A program made the position numbers and the translations under genes. Under the pieces are notes generated by a model, which saw nothing but the letters and a program-made list of their open reading frames with translations, ran no database searches and was not told the DNA's origin. A stretch of 64,000 nucleotides of DNA, taken from NCBI GenBank assembly GCA_019550975.1, contig SDWH01000016.1, forward strand, positions 1 to 64,000, read 5' to 3'. Below are positions 35,730 through 44,489 of this stretch, piece by piece; within the stretch, counting starts at the first letter, position 1; every line of letters starts with the position of its first letter. This stretch comes from Bacteroidales bacterium SW299. GTDB taxonomy: Bacteria; Bacteroidota; Bacteroidia; Bacteroidales; Bacteroidaceae.

Positions 35730-38165
35730 TTACCATTTTCCCATCCAAAGAATATGCTGGTCAGTCATCTTGTTTACCGAAAGTTTTCCGTCCACAGTGT
35801 CGGAAATCACGGAAGCGCCCGACGGATCTTCGCCATAGCTGAACGAAGAACCGTTTGACAAGTTGCGGACAGAAAGCCGTGAAGCTTTCTCGGCATCCAG
35901 TTCAGCTTCTATCTTCCAGTCGCCCAGCGTAAGGCTTCCGCCTTCATCTTTCACGTCTACAGCCTTCATTCCGTCGGCCTCCACCAGCATCACGGCAAGT
36001 ACGTGGCATTTGCGGCACGAATCAAAAGCCGCGGTCATAGTCCATTGGGGAGTGAAATCCTCGCCTCGCTGAGCATCCTTGTCACTGGGAGAAGCCGCAT
36101 ACTTGTCCGTTTGTACAAGACGGGGAACCACGCTGCCCCAGATGTGTCCCACCGAACGGAATCCCTTGTCGGGACGTTCCGTAACGAATGTCCCGTTATC
36201 GAAGTCAAACTTCACCGGACTGTGCAGCAGCCAGTCCCAACGCACCTCTTCCGACGCTTCCAGTTCATCGTACACGATTACAATATTGGGATACAGCATC
36301 AGAATGTGGCGGCGGTATTTGGTGAGCGGATTATCCCCAAAGCCATTTTCGGGCGACTGTTCCAGTCCGTATTTCTCAAACGACTCTTTCCACAAACAAA
36401 TATCGCTGACTCCGCAATAAGCGTCCGAAGCATCACCCAATGCATACGCCATCCGATCGCTTTCCATCATACGCACGATGCGCCCGCGAGCCTCCGGTGT
36501 AAAGGGCTGTCCGATGCCGTTCACCAGCACCGTATTATAAGCGCGCGTATTGCGGTACGAAAGCAAATTATGCGGATCATTGAATTTCATGTAATGCCCT
36601 GCCGCATGATAGACCGCCTCGCCGCCGTAATGCAGATTGAAAGCATTTTGGCAGGAATGTGTATGATTGCCTGATCCGAAGGGACTGCTCCTGAAACTCA
36701 AGCTGACATTCCGCTTCAGATCATGCAAATCGCTGTTGGCCACCATCTCGCCGCAGTCGCGGAACCACACAGCCTTCGGCGCACTGTCGGGCAGTTCCGC
36801 ACGTTCCGCCCTCGGCTTGCCGCACGCCATCCGATAAAGACGGGTTTCAAACTCCTCCTTATAGCTGTCGTTAAGCGAAGAATACCATTCGGCATAAGGA
36901 TCTCCGGTTTCACGCGCCAGAAAGTCGGCAAACGCACTGCGGATACGGAGCGGCTTTTTGTTCATCTTCTCATGGCCGTCGCCGAATCCGTCACTCAGCG
37001 AACCGGGAAGCCAGGTATAAGCTATTCCCTTGCCTGCGTTCCGGTACCACGGATGCTGCAGGAAATCAACGCCTGTCACATATCCCAGAAGCGAAGGCAG
37101 ATACATCAGGCTGACGGCATTCGCGCTGAAATAATTCGCTCCGTTGTGCCATGAACCGTCACGGTTGAAACCGGAAGCCGGCGCCCGCGAAGTCCAGGCT
37201 TCATACAAATATTCCAAATATTCTTCAGCTTCCGGATACTTGTCATACAATACCAAAGCTCCCTGCATAAGGCGGCGGACAGTGAATTGCCAGATATGTT
37301 CGTCATAAAAACGGTTTTCCAGCCGGCCCATCAACCGTCCGTTGCAGTACTGCCTCATCACATGCAGGATCAATGTTTCTATCCGCTTGCGCTCTTCAGC
37401 CGTAAAACGGTCACGGGCAACATCGTAAGTACAAGCCAGCAGATAAACCAGTTCGCCCGCATTAAAGTCATTTTCGACAAACTGTTCTGTCGGATCCTTA
37501 GGAAGCAGGCAGCGCACATTCTGCATCATCTTTTCAATATAAAGATCACGGCCCAGCATCCGCCATGCCGTATGCAGGTTGTCGCAGTTCTCTGACATCG
37601 CAAACACATGCTTGTAAGGCACGGTATCCGTGCGGAAATCCATCGCCAGTGCACGGCGTGCGTCGTCTACCATCGTCCAGAACTCCGGATGTGAACGCAC
37701 GTTGCGCCTCGCTTCTTCCATTCCGTCTTCCAGAAAACAATAGATGCGCGGCCACTCCACAGGCAGATTCTTCCGGAACACGTCAAACGGAGGAGCAGCG
37801 AACTCCGGCACGTCTTCCCCTATTGTAAAACGGTAAACCTTGCTCCAAGGATGCTTCTTCCCGTCCTTGTCCACTGAACGGAAACGCCAGTACCACGTAC
37901 CTTTTTCCAACACCCGGTGCGCGTTGAAAACGCCCCAGCATACGGGTTCCGACAGCATGTCGTCCGTTCCGTTAAAGCGTTTGCTCCGCGACAGGTTGAA
38001 CTGCAACAGTTCTCCGTCCCTCATGGACGGCGGCACAAGCAGCGGAGCCGGATTAAGAAACACGTCGTCATTCTCTTGCGGATAAGGAGTTGTCCGCAAG
38101 GGGTTGTTGCCGCTGACGGCAAAAGCCACACACAAACAAAACAGTAAAAAACAATATCTTTTCAT
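35730..38165 (-). CDS. Heparinase II/III-like polysaccharide lyase, subtype A
   Basis: An 811-residue exported enzyme with a signal peptide of about 18 residues (MKRYCFLLFCLCVAFAVSG). The ATG at 38165 is preferred over one four codons earlier. Candidate catalytic residues are H290 (YDEHIWQ), Y345 (DGSWHNGANYF) and H501/H503 (GSGNHTHSCQNAF). It shares subtype-A features with the gene at 30041-32554: HTH pair, SYRNTRAYN, PENGFG and NDFNAGEL. It is the last gene of the minus-strand lyase pair, 133 bases after the subtype-B gene, and is convergent with the plus-strand pair. It probably acts in the periplasm. Confidence 0.88.
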   Translation of the reverse strand: MKRYCFLLFCLCVAFAVSGNNPLRTTPYPQENDDVFLNPAPLLVPPSMRDGELLQFNLSRSKRFNGTDDMLSEPVCWGVFNAHRVLEKGTWYWRFRSVDKDGKKHPWSKVYRFTIGEDVPEFAAPPFDVFRKNLPVEWPRIYCFLEDGMEEARRNVRSHPEFWTMVDDARRALAMDFRTDTVPYKHVFAMSENCDNLHTAWRMLGRDLYIEKMMQNVRCLLPKDPTEQFVENDFNAGELVYLLACTYDVARDRFTAEERKRIETLILHVMRQYCNGRLMGRLENRFYDEHIWQFTVRRLMQGALVLYDKYPEAEEYLEYLYEAWTSRAPASGFNRDGSWHNGANYFSANAVSLMYLPSLLGYVTGVDFLQHPWYRNAGKGIAYTWLPGSLSDGFGDGHEKMNKKPLRIRSAFADFLARETGDPYAEWYSSLNDSYKEEFETRLYRMACGKPRAERAELPDSAPKAVWFRDCGEMVANSDLHDLKRNVSLSFRSSPFGSGNHTHSCQNAFNLHYGGEAVYHAAGHYMKFNDPHNLLSYRNTRAYNTVLVNGIGQPFTPEARGRIVRMMESDRMAYALGDASDAYCGVSDICLWKESFEKYGLEQSPENGFGDNPLTKYRRHILMLYPNIVIVYDELEASEEVRWDWLLHSPVKFDFDNGTFVTERPDKGFRSVGHIWGSVVPRLVQTDKYAASPSDKDAQRGEDFTPQWTMTAAFDSCRKCHVLAVMLVEADGMKAVDVKDEGGSLTLGDWKIEAELDAEKASRLSVRNLSNGSSFSYGEDPSGASVISDTVDGKLSVNKMTDQHILWMGKW

Positions 38166-38179
38166 ATCAATAATCAAGT

Positions 38180-38310
38180 CTTTCCAAACCTATCCCCAAG
38201 GAAAGGCTTACAGAAAAATATAAAATCAATAATAATAAAACCAACCGGCCTCTCCAATCCCAAGTCTTTTCAACTTCGGGAGAAAGGGGCAGGAAGCCTC
38301 ATCCCCTCCT
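38180..38310. repeat. Decayed intergenic repeat before subtype-A lyase
   Basis: CAAGTCTTTCCAAACCTATCCCC-AAGG-AAAGGCTT and, ~80 bases on, CAAGTCTTTTCAACTTCGGGAGAAAGG: diverged copies of the CCTCCCC-type repeat family. One copy reads TAGGTTTG on the minus strand, which could serve as a -7 box for the lyase gene at 38165. Confidence 0.4.
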
Positions 38311-40845
38311 GCTTGATACGGGCGACTGGTCTGTCTGTTCCACAGCCTGATACTGCCCGTCAATCTCATCATACAGCACGGAAGAATTGCGGTACTGCCG
38401 CGAATAGACTCCGCCGCCCGTCTGCACATTGTCCGAACCATAGCTATAGACTGCCGGAACGGAACTGTTCGTCACCTGCAAACGTTCGGCTGACGAAGGA
38501 TCGAGGTTCACGTCTATCGTCCAGTCGCCGCAGGTGATGCGGCTGCCGTCGCGCGTAACCGGAAGCACCTCTTCTTCCGAATCCTTTATCTGGATTACGG
38601 TCAGGATGCGGCAAGCGGAACTGTTGCTGAATGCCGCTGTCAGGTGCCACTGGTTCGCATAGCCCTCTCCCGGTGACACGACAAACTGGTCGGTTTGAGA
38701 TACTTCAAACGCTGCGTCACTGAACATACGAGCCACTGCTACGCCGGTTTCCGCAAGGGTAGTAAACGTATCTCCGTCGATGCCGAACTGTACCGGACTA
38801 TGCAGCAGCCAGTCCCAACGCACAGGCTCTGAGGCTTCCAGCTCGTCATAAATCAGCACGATATCCGGATAAAGCATCAGCGTCTGGCGGCGGTACTTCG
38901 TGAGCGGCGTTTCGCCAAAGCCATATTCCGGTGTCTGTTCGATGCCCGCATCCGCGAAGTTCTGTATCCACATCGGATCATTCGAAATGCCTCCGTAAGC
39001 CTGCGAAGCGTCACCCAACGCGTATGCAATATGCGTACCTCCGTTTGCCCGAAGCATCATGCCGTAGGCCTCGGTCGAAAAAGCCTGTCCGATGCCGTTC
39101 ACCAGAATCGTATTGTGCGCCCTCGTGTGACGGTACGACATCAGATTGTGCGCATCGCTGAAAGCCGTGTAATATCCCGAGTGATAATACACCTCTTTCC
39201 CGCCATAAAGCAGGTTGAAACTGTTCTGGTCGGCAAGCGTATGGCTTCCCGAACCGAAAGTGCTCGAACGGAAACTCAGCGTCAGGTTGTCTGCCGTATG
39301 TTCAAGATCGCTGTGCATCACCACTTCGCCTATGTCTTCGTACCACTTCATTTTCGGAGCATCTTCAGGAAACGATGTATCATAGGTGCTGTTTCTGCAA
39401 ATGCGATAAATGCGGAACAGCACATCATCGCTCACATCGTTGTCCGGATCATCATCAGTGGAACATTCGTTGGCATACCATCCGGCATAACCGTCGCCCG
39501 TTTCCCTCGCGAGGAAATCTGCAAAAGCCGCATATTGTCTTCCCGGGACGTCCCAACGTTCGCTCATGTCACCAAATCCTGTATTTTTTGACGAAGGAGG
39601 GAAATTATAGACCAATGCCTGCCCCGCGTTCTGATACCACGGATGCTGAAGAAAATCGCTCTGCCCCACATGCGACAGAAGCATCGGCATATAATATAAG
39701 GTATAAAGATTGGCCGACAGATAGCCGCTTCCGTTCACCCATGCGCCGTCACGGTTGAATCCCGAAGCCGGAGCGCGTGCCGTCCAAAGCTCATAATAAT
39801 ATTCCATCATATAGGATGCCTCTTCCGCATAGCCTGTCTTGTCCCACAGACAAAGGGCTATCTGAAAAAGGATGCGCATGTTCTTCTGCCAGAAGTGGTT
39901 GTCGAAAATATTATTCTCCTGAGAACCGCAGTAAGACGCAAAATAATGCCGCGCTATGCGCATCAGCAAATCCTGAGCCTGCTGGATCAGACTTCCGCTC
40001 AGACGGCTATACAGCACATCGTATGGAACAAGCAGGCTGTAGGCAATGGCAGTGGAACCGAAATTGGAAACGAACAGTTCACTGTCGGTAAAGCCGTGTC
40101 CGCAAAGCAGGCTCAGTATTTCCGCCAGCTTGGATGCGTAGGTCTGGTCCTGAGTGAGCAGATAGGCCTGGTGAAGATACTCCACGTAATCGGCCATTTC
40201 CTCCATACCGTCTTCCGTCACCTGGTTCAGGTAGATACTGTAATCCACATTCATGGCACTGTTCGCACGGCTGACAAGCCCCCGGTATTCCGAATGGGAT
40301 TCCACGCGCTGCCGTGCTTCCGCCAAATCTCCGTTCAGATAGCAGTACAGGCGCGGATGCACATCCAGCCCTGCCTGCGAAATGTTTGCACGGAAGGCGG
40401 CAAAGTCGGGAGTCACAAACACGGGAGTTTCCGGCTTCACCTCAAAAGCGATAGGTTCGCTCCATGCTTCTTCCGTTCCGTTGGCGGAAACGTTACGGTA
40501 ACGCCAGTACCACGTCCCGGCCTCAAGCTCGCGGTGGGGATTGAACATGCACCATTCGTCCGCTTCCGAAAGCTGGGTCGAAGCTTCCGGAAAGCCCTCA
40601 TCCTGCGAAAGGGCGAACTGAAGCTTCTCGCCCGTCTTCATAGACTCCGGCACGATGAGCGGCGGAGGGTTCAGATAAAGCTCGTTCGAGAGCTTCGGGT
40701 AAGGCTGCGTGCGAGTCTTGTCGTGCCATGCTTCCGGAGTGTCCACCGCCTCGGCATCTACAGCTGATGCGGGAATCTCATCATCCGAACAGGCAGAAGT
40801 CAAACACGCGCAAGCGATTCCCAGCAGATAAATTATATGTTTCAT
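38299..40845 (-). CDS. Heparinase II/III-like lyase, subtype B, lipoprotein
   Basis: An 848-residue lipoprotein: signal peptide II with Cys at residue 19 (ACLTSAC) followed by the acidic SDDE, a surface-export-type signal in Bacteroidetes. The enzyme is therefore probably on the cell surface, unlike the others. DUF4962-like toroid and heparinase II/III sandwich follow, with candidate catalytic H317 (DNHFWQ), Y375 (DGAWVNGSGY) and H535 (GSGSHTLADQNSF). It has subtype-B features but a more divergent N-terminal half. As the only surface lyase it may make the first cut in the polymer, while the others process imported fragments (inference). I chose the ATG at 40845; the longer frame runs back through a terminator. 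Confidence 0.88.
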   Translation of the reverse strand: MKHIIYLLGIACACLTSACSDDEIPASAVDAEAVDTPEAWHDKTRTQPYPKLSNELYLNPPPLIVPESMKTGEKLQFALSQDEGFPEASTQLSEADEWCMFNPHRELEAGTWYWRYRNVSANGTEEAWSEPIAFEVKPETPVFVTPDFAAFRANISQAGLDVHPRLYCYLNGDLAEARQRVESHSEYRGLVSRANSAMNVDYSIYLNQVTEDGMEEMADYVEYLHQAYLLTQDQTYASKLAEILSLLCGHGFTDSELFVSNFGSTAIAYSLLVPYDVLYSRLSGSLIQQAQDLLMRIARHYFASYCGSQENNIFDNHFWQKNMRILFQIALCLWDKTGYAEEASYMMEYYYELWTARAPASGFNRDGAWVNGSGYLSANLYTLYYMPMLLSHVGQSDFLQHPWYQNAGQALVYNFPPSSKNTGFGDMSERWDVPGRQYAAFADFLARETGDGYAGWYANECSTDDDPDNDVSDDVLFRIYRICRNSTYDTSFPEDAPKMKWYEDIGEVVMHSDLEHTADNLTLSFRSSTFGSGSHTLADQNSFNLLYGGKEVYYHSGYYTAFSDAHNLMSYRHTRAHNTILVNGIGQAFSTEAYGMMLRANGGTHIAYALGDASQAYGGISNDPMWIQNFADAGIEQTPEYGFGETPLTKYRRQTLMLYPDIVLIYDELEASEPVRWDWLLHSPVQFGIDGDTFTTLAETGVAVARMFSDAAFEVSQTDQFVVSPGEGYANQWHLTAAFSNSSACRILTVIQIKDSEEEVLPVTRDGSRITCGDWTIDVNLDPSSAERLQVTNSSVPAVYSYGSDNVQTGGGVYSRQYRNSSVLYDEIDGQYQAVEQTDQSPVSSRRG

Positions 40846-40878
40846 ACGTTCTTCAATTATTTGGTGATCAAGGCTGAT

Positions 40879-40937
40879 AAAAAAGTGCCTCCGCCCTGCC
40901 CTTGCCGAACGCGGCCCGGACAAGGGGAAGGCACTTT
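40879..40937 (-). terminator. Terminator after lipoprotein array
   Basis: On the minus strand AAAGTGCC (40937-40930) pairs with GGCACTTT (40889-40882), followed by a T-run and ATCAG. It separates the four-lipoprotein array from the lyase gene at 40845. Only about 34 bases remain before that ATG, with no visible -7 box, so the lyases may rely on read-through. Confidence 0.7.
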
Positions 40938-40994
40938 CTGATTATGGAAACCTATTTATTTGTATGCAATCGAATGCCATTGCTGATCTTCTCG

Positions 40995-42614
40995 TCAGAA
41001 AGTCAGGATGGGACGGCAAGGAGAGCCAGAACTTCCTCCATTCTGATTTGTGACGGCAACTCCATCTTCATTCACAAAAGTCATACGCATAACACTATTG
41101 CTTGAAGAGCCTTCGTATGCCGTACTTGACCAATAATACTGGTTTGATCCGGCATCATTCTTCTCTACCAGAAGAACCTTGGCATTGGCATCTCCCGAAC
41201 CGTAACCGGCATCAACCAGCCCTTGCAAGGCAGCTTTCACCTTGCTGTCTTCCGCAATATAGGCATTACGCAACGCTGCCAACTGACCGATTGCAGGAAT
41301 GTACCATCCGCTCGTCTTTCCTTCTGGAACAGAAGCATTATAATTACCAGCATAACTATCCATTACATTCGGCAAGGCGACATACACTTTAGAACTGGTA
41401 AGGACATTCCCAATCCAGGCATTACAATTGGCAAAGCCATATATGTCATCCTCTCCCTGACCTACACCTTCTATGCTTTCAACCGTAGAGCCGGAAGCGC
41501 CCTGTTCGGCACTTGCATTGACAAAGCGGGGGGTAGGATGCAAATCACGCCATCCCATCACCCAAGCATGAATCTTTCCATCCTCGAAAGTCACACCGTC
41601 GTAGTTTTCGGGGGAATCGGCGGCCGCTTCCGTTTCTGAGGTGGCGAACACCACACCGATAACGGTCTTTTCAGCGTTCAAAGACGTCGACCATGTGCCG
41701 TCACTGTAATAATAGTCGCCCACATTCGGAGTATCCGGATCATCAAAGCTCACGTCCACCGTGATGATACCGTTCGCACGCTCCCAGTTGAGAGTGGCGT
41801 TTATCTTCCTGTTGGCGGTCAGCGTGATGTTTTCCGCAGACACATCGTGCGTATTCTCTCCCACCTTCATCGTGAGATTTCCGGGCAGACTGTTCTTGTT
41901 TCCCACAAACAGGTAGTTGTAGAACCACACGCCATTGTCCGCATCGGCTGCAGGCCCGGAATAAGAGATTGAAACAGGCGTGTCGCTTACCGTTCCGTTC
42001 ACGATGTCAAAGCCGTTATAAACGTTGTAGTTGCTTACCGACACATTTCCTGCCGAAGCCACCGTTTCAGGCCTTTCGTCGGCAAAGCTGACTTTAGCCA
42101 ACGGACGGGTCATCGTTCCGGCGGTCGCTCCGTTAAGAAGCGAAAGGCTGAAAGCATCACACGCGTCATTGTTGAACAGCTCATTGCCGGTCGCCTTATA
42201 GCTCACCGCAGGAAGCGACTCGGTGTTATAGTACAAGTCGGGGTATCTCCCGTCTGTTGCGGAAGCATCCTCTGCGACGTAATCCGCCCAAAACGAACAC
42301 TTGAAGTCCTCGCCCTCGGGATTGATGGTGAAGAAGAAGCTTCCGTCCTGCGCCTCATCCACAAGCTTCTCCTGCCGGTCGGTGACCGTGCCGTTCTCCT
42401 GCACAATAAGAATGCAGCGGAGCTTGTGGCCTGCATATGCTTGCGGCAGTGCGCGCGAATCGTTGCCGAAGGCATCATCGGGCAGTGTCACCGACACCGT
42501 AACCGATCCGTCTGCCTGCGGTTCCTGAAGATTCTGCGGTTCCGCATCGTCCTTGCCGCACGAGGACAAAGCCAGTCCCCATGCCAGAACAGAATATAAA
42601 AACAGTTTTTTCAT
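40995..42614 (-). CDS. Surface lipoprotein, Mfa-like N-half plus Lcl_C-like C-half (copy 4)
   Basis: A 539-residue lipoprotein (lipobox LSSC, Cys ~19, then GKDDAEP). The N-terminal half resembles DUF6562/Mfa-type fimbrillin-like domains: GHKLRCILIV, KCSFWADYV, YYNTESLPAV, LFNNDACDAF and RPLAKVSFAD are shared by the four paralogues. The C-terminal half, from NVGDYYYSDGTWS (~residue 310), resembles Lcl_C/DUF1566: GWYIPAIGQLAALRNAY, YYWSSTAYEG and a terminal PCRPILTF. Lcl_C of Legionella Lcl is reported to bind sulfated glycosaminoglycans. A role as surface glycan-binding protein of this PUL is my inference. It is the last gene of the array, before the terminator. Confidence 0.85.
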   Translation of the reverse strand: MKKLFLYSVLAWGLALSSCGKDDAEPQNLQEPQADGSVTVSVTLPDDAFGNDSRALPQAYAGHKLRCILIVQENGTVTDRQEKLVDEAQDGSFFFTINPEGEDFKCSFWADYVAEDASATDGRYPDLYYNTESLPAVSYKATGNELFNNDACDAFSLSLLNGATAGTMTRPLAKVSFADERPETVASAGNVSVSNYNVYNGFDIVNGTVSDTPVSISYSGPAADADNGVWFYNYLFVGNKNSLPGNLTMKVGENTHDVSAENITLTANRKINATLNWERANGIITVDVSFDDPDTPNVGDYYYSDGTWSTSLNAEKTVIGVVFATSETEAAADSPENYDGVTFEDGKIHAWVMGWRDLHPTPRFVNASAEQGASGSTVESIEGVGQGEDDIYGFANCNAWIGNVLTSSKVYVALPNVMDSYAGNYNASVPEGKTSGWYIPAIGQLAALRNAYIAEDSKVKAALQGLVDAGYGSGDANAKVLLVEKNDAGSNQYYWSSTAYEGSSSNSVMRMTFVNEDGVAVTNQNGGSSGSPCRPILTF

Positions 42615-42680
42615 ACAGATTTTCTTTATGTTTAACCGGATGAATGTCAGCCCTTTGTCACATTGCCGAACGGCGCCGGA

Positions 42681-42765
42681 AGATGACGGGTCATTTTTTT
42701 TATTTTACCCGTCATCTTAATCAATGTTTCCCATCATCTTCATTAAAATGTCCCGTCATTTTTCA
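42681..42765. repeat. Inverted and direct CCCGTCATCTT repeats
   Basis: AGATGACGGGT (42681-42691) and ACCCGTCATCT (42707-42717) form an 11-bp hairpin around an A/T loop. Two further partial copies (CCCATCATCTTCATTAAA, CCCGTCATTTTTCA) follow up to ~42765. They occupy the 193-base gap between copies 3 and 4 of the lipoprotein array. No -7 box is evident. Confidence 0.55.
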
Positions 42766-42807
42766 GGACGTGAAAACAGGGGGTGTGGGGCATTCTATTT
42801 CAGTCCC

Positions 42808-44433
42808 TTAGAATGTCAGCATGGGACGGGCTGACTGACCAGGACCGCCGGTGCTGTAACCGACATAATCAGTTTCTTCAGCATTGAAAGTCACACGGTA
42901 TACAGAATAGGGATCAGTATCTGTGTCCGCCGTACTTGACCAGTAATATCTGTTGGAAGTCGTATTCAAGGCACCGTTTTCTAATGCTGAAAGTGAAGCC
43001 AATACCTTGCTTTCGCCCGCATAATAAGCATTGTACAGACAAACGAGCTGTCCAACAGCAGGAAGATACCATCCGCTCGATGCAGACGGAGCCTCCAAAG
43101 CAAATGAACTGATATTATTAATAGCTACATAAGTTCCCTGCTCAGTGCCCTCTGCCAGATTTGTCAATGCATTGTTCGGCCATGCCAGCGTATTCTTGTA
43201 GCCCAAGATATCGCTTTCTCCCGTGCCAACTCCCTCTATGCCTTCAATTGCACTTTGTGAGCCATGTCCTGTTTCCACAAATCTCGGACTTCCAGACATA
43301 TCCTGCGCAGCGATAACCCAACCATGAATCGTGTTATCCGCAAAAGTCACCTCCGGATAGTTTGCCACTGCATCCGAAGAAGCATCGCCGTCAGCCGTGG
43401 CGAACACCACACCAACTACGGTTTTCGTGCCGTCTAAAGAAGCAGACCAGGTTCCGTCGCTGTAATAATAGTCACCCACCTGCGGAGCGTTCGGGTCAGC
43501 GGCCTCTTCCCAATCGCCTGCAATGTCTACCGTAATGCTTACAGAGCCGTCGGACGGTGCATTTGCCCAGTCAAGGCTTCCGTTCACCTTTGTATTGGCA
43601 GTCAGGATTATGTCACTCACATTGATCTCTTTGGTCGTTCCGTCAACCGTCATTGATATGTTGCCATCGGCATCCGGCAGTTCATTCTTGTTTCCTACGA
43701 AAAGATAGTTGAAGAAGAACACGTTGTCTGTTTTCACAGGCGCTATATCGCTGCATGAAATCACGGTTTCACTCTCACCAACCACTTCATTGGTCTCGAT
43801 ATTGAAGCCGTTATACACTCCGTAGCCGCTCACGCTGATTGAAGAAGCTGCCGATACGGCATCCCCTTTATCGGAAATGCTCACCTTTGCGAACGGACGC
43901 TTGAGCTCCACACTCAATGCCGCCCCGTTTGCGATGGTTCCGCAATATGCGTCGCAATCATCATTGTTGAAAAGACTTCCGTCTGTGGTCACACCCGTAT
44001 TGTAAGTTACTGCAGGCAGGCTCTGTGTGTTATAATACAAGTCGGCATATTTCTTTTCGTTGCCATCTCCCGTAACGGCAGCATCATCTTCAATGAAGTC
44101 TGCCCAGAACATACATTTATAGTCGTTCGCATCCTGCGGAGTAAAGGTAAAGCTGAAGGTTTCGCCAACGGCTTCCGATTCCACCTTCTCGATGCGTTCA
44201 CTCCAAGAGCCGTCGCTATTGGTTACATAAAGGATGCACCGCAACTGATGCGCGTCGTCGGAAGCTGACGGAATATAGCGTGAAGAAGCTCTGCCGGCAA
44301 CATTGTCCGGAAGCTGCACCGTAACAGTTACGGGCTGATCTGACTGAGATGCGTTTCCGCTCAAATCTTCCTGGCTGCATGAAAACAGTCCCACGCTCAA
44401 AGCCAGTGCCGGAAATAAAATACTTTTTTTCAT
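42808..44433 (-). CDS. Surface lipoprotein, Mfa-like N-half plus Lcl_C-like C-half (copy 3)
   Basis: A 541-residue paralogue (lipobox LFSC then SQEDL). The N-half again carries HQLRCILYV, KCMFWADFI, YYNTQSLPAV, FNNDDCDAY and KRPFAKVSISD. The C-half starts at QVGDYYYSDGTWS and contains GWYLPAVGQLVCLYNAY and RYYWSSTADTD. Its end reads SARPMLTF, so it lacks the Cys found before the terminal RPILTF of the other three; if that Cys forms a disulfide, this copy differs in fold stability or binding face. It is separated from copy 2 by 56 bases and from copy 4 by 193 bases. Confidence 0.85.
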   Translation of the reverse strand: MKKSILFPALALSVGLFSCSQEDLSGNASQSDQPVTVTVQLPDNVAGRASSRYIPSASDDAHQLRCILYVTNSDGSWSERIEKVESEAVGETFSFTFTPQDANDYKCMFWADFIEDDAAVTGDGNEKKYADLYYNTQSLPAVTYNTGVTTDGSLFNNDDCDAYCGTIANGAALSVELKRPFAKVSISDKGDAVSAASSISVSGYGVYNGFNIETNEVVGESETVISCSDIAPVKTDNVFFFNYLFVGNKNELPDADGNISMTVDGTTKEINVSDIILTANTKVNGSLDWANAPSDGSVSITVDIAGDWEEAADPNAPQVGDYYYSDGTWSASLDGTKTVVGVVFATADGDASSDAVANYPEVTFADNTIHGWVIAAQDMSGSPRFVETGHGSQSAIEGIEGVGTGESDILGYKNTLAWPNNALTNLAEGTEQGTYVAINNISSFALEAPSASSGWYLPAVGQLVCLYNAYYAGESKVLASLSALENGALNTTSNRYYWSSTADTDTDPYSVYRVTFNAEETDYVGYSTGGPGQSARPMLTF

Positions 44434-44489
44434 GATGTCTGTTATTTAAAGGTTTATGATTTCTGTATGCCAACCAATATCTGTTGTTT

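Noticed and set aside
40846-40923. Upstream extension of the subtype-B lyase frame to 40923
   Set aside because: The extension encodes an Arg-rich stretch translated from a terminator hairpin; the ATG at 40845 gives a proper lipoprotein signal.
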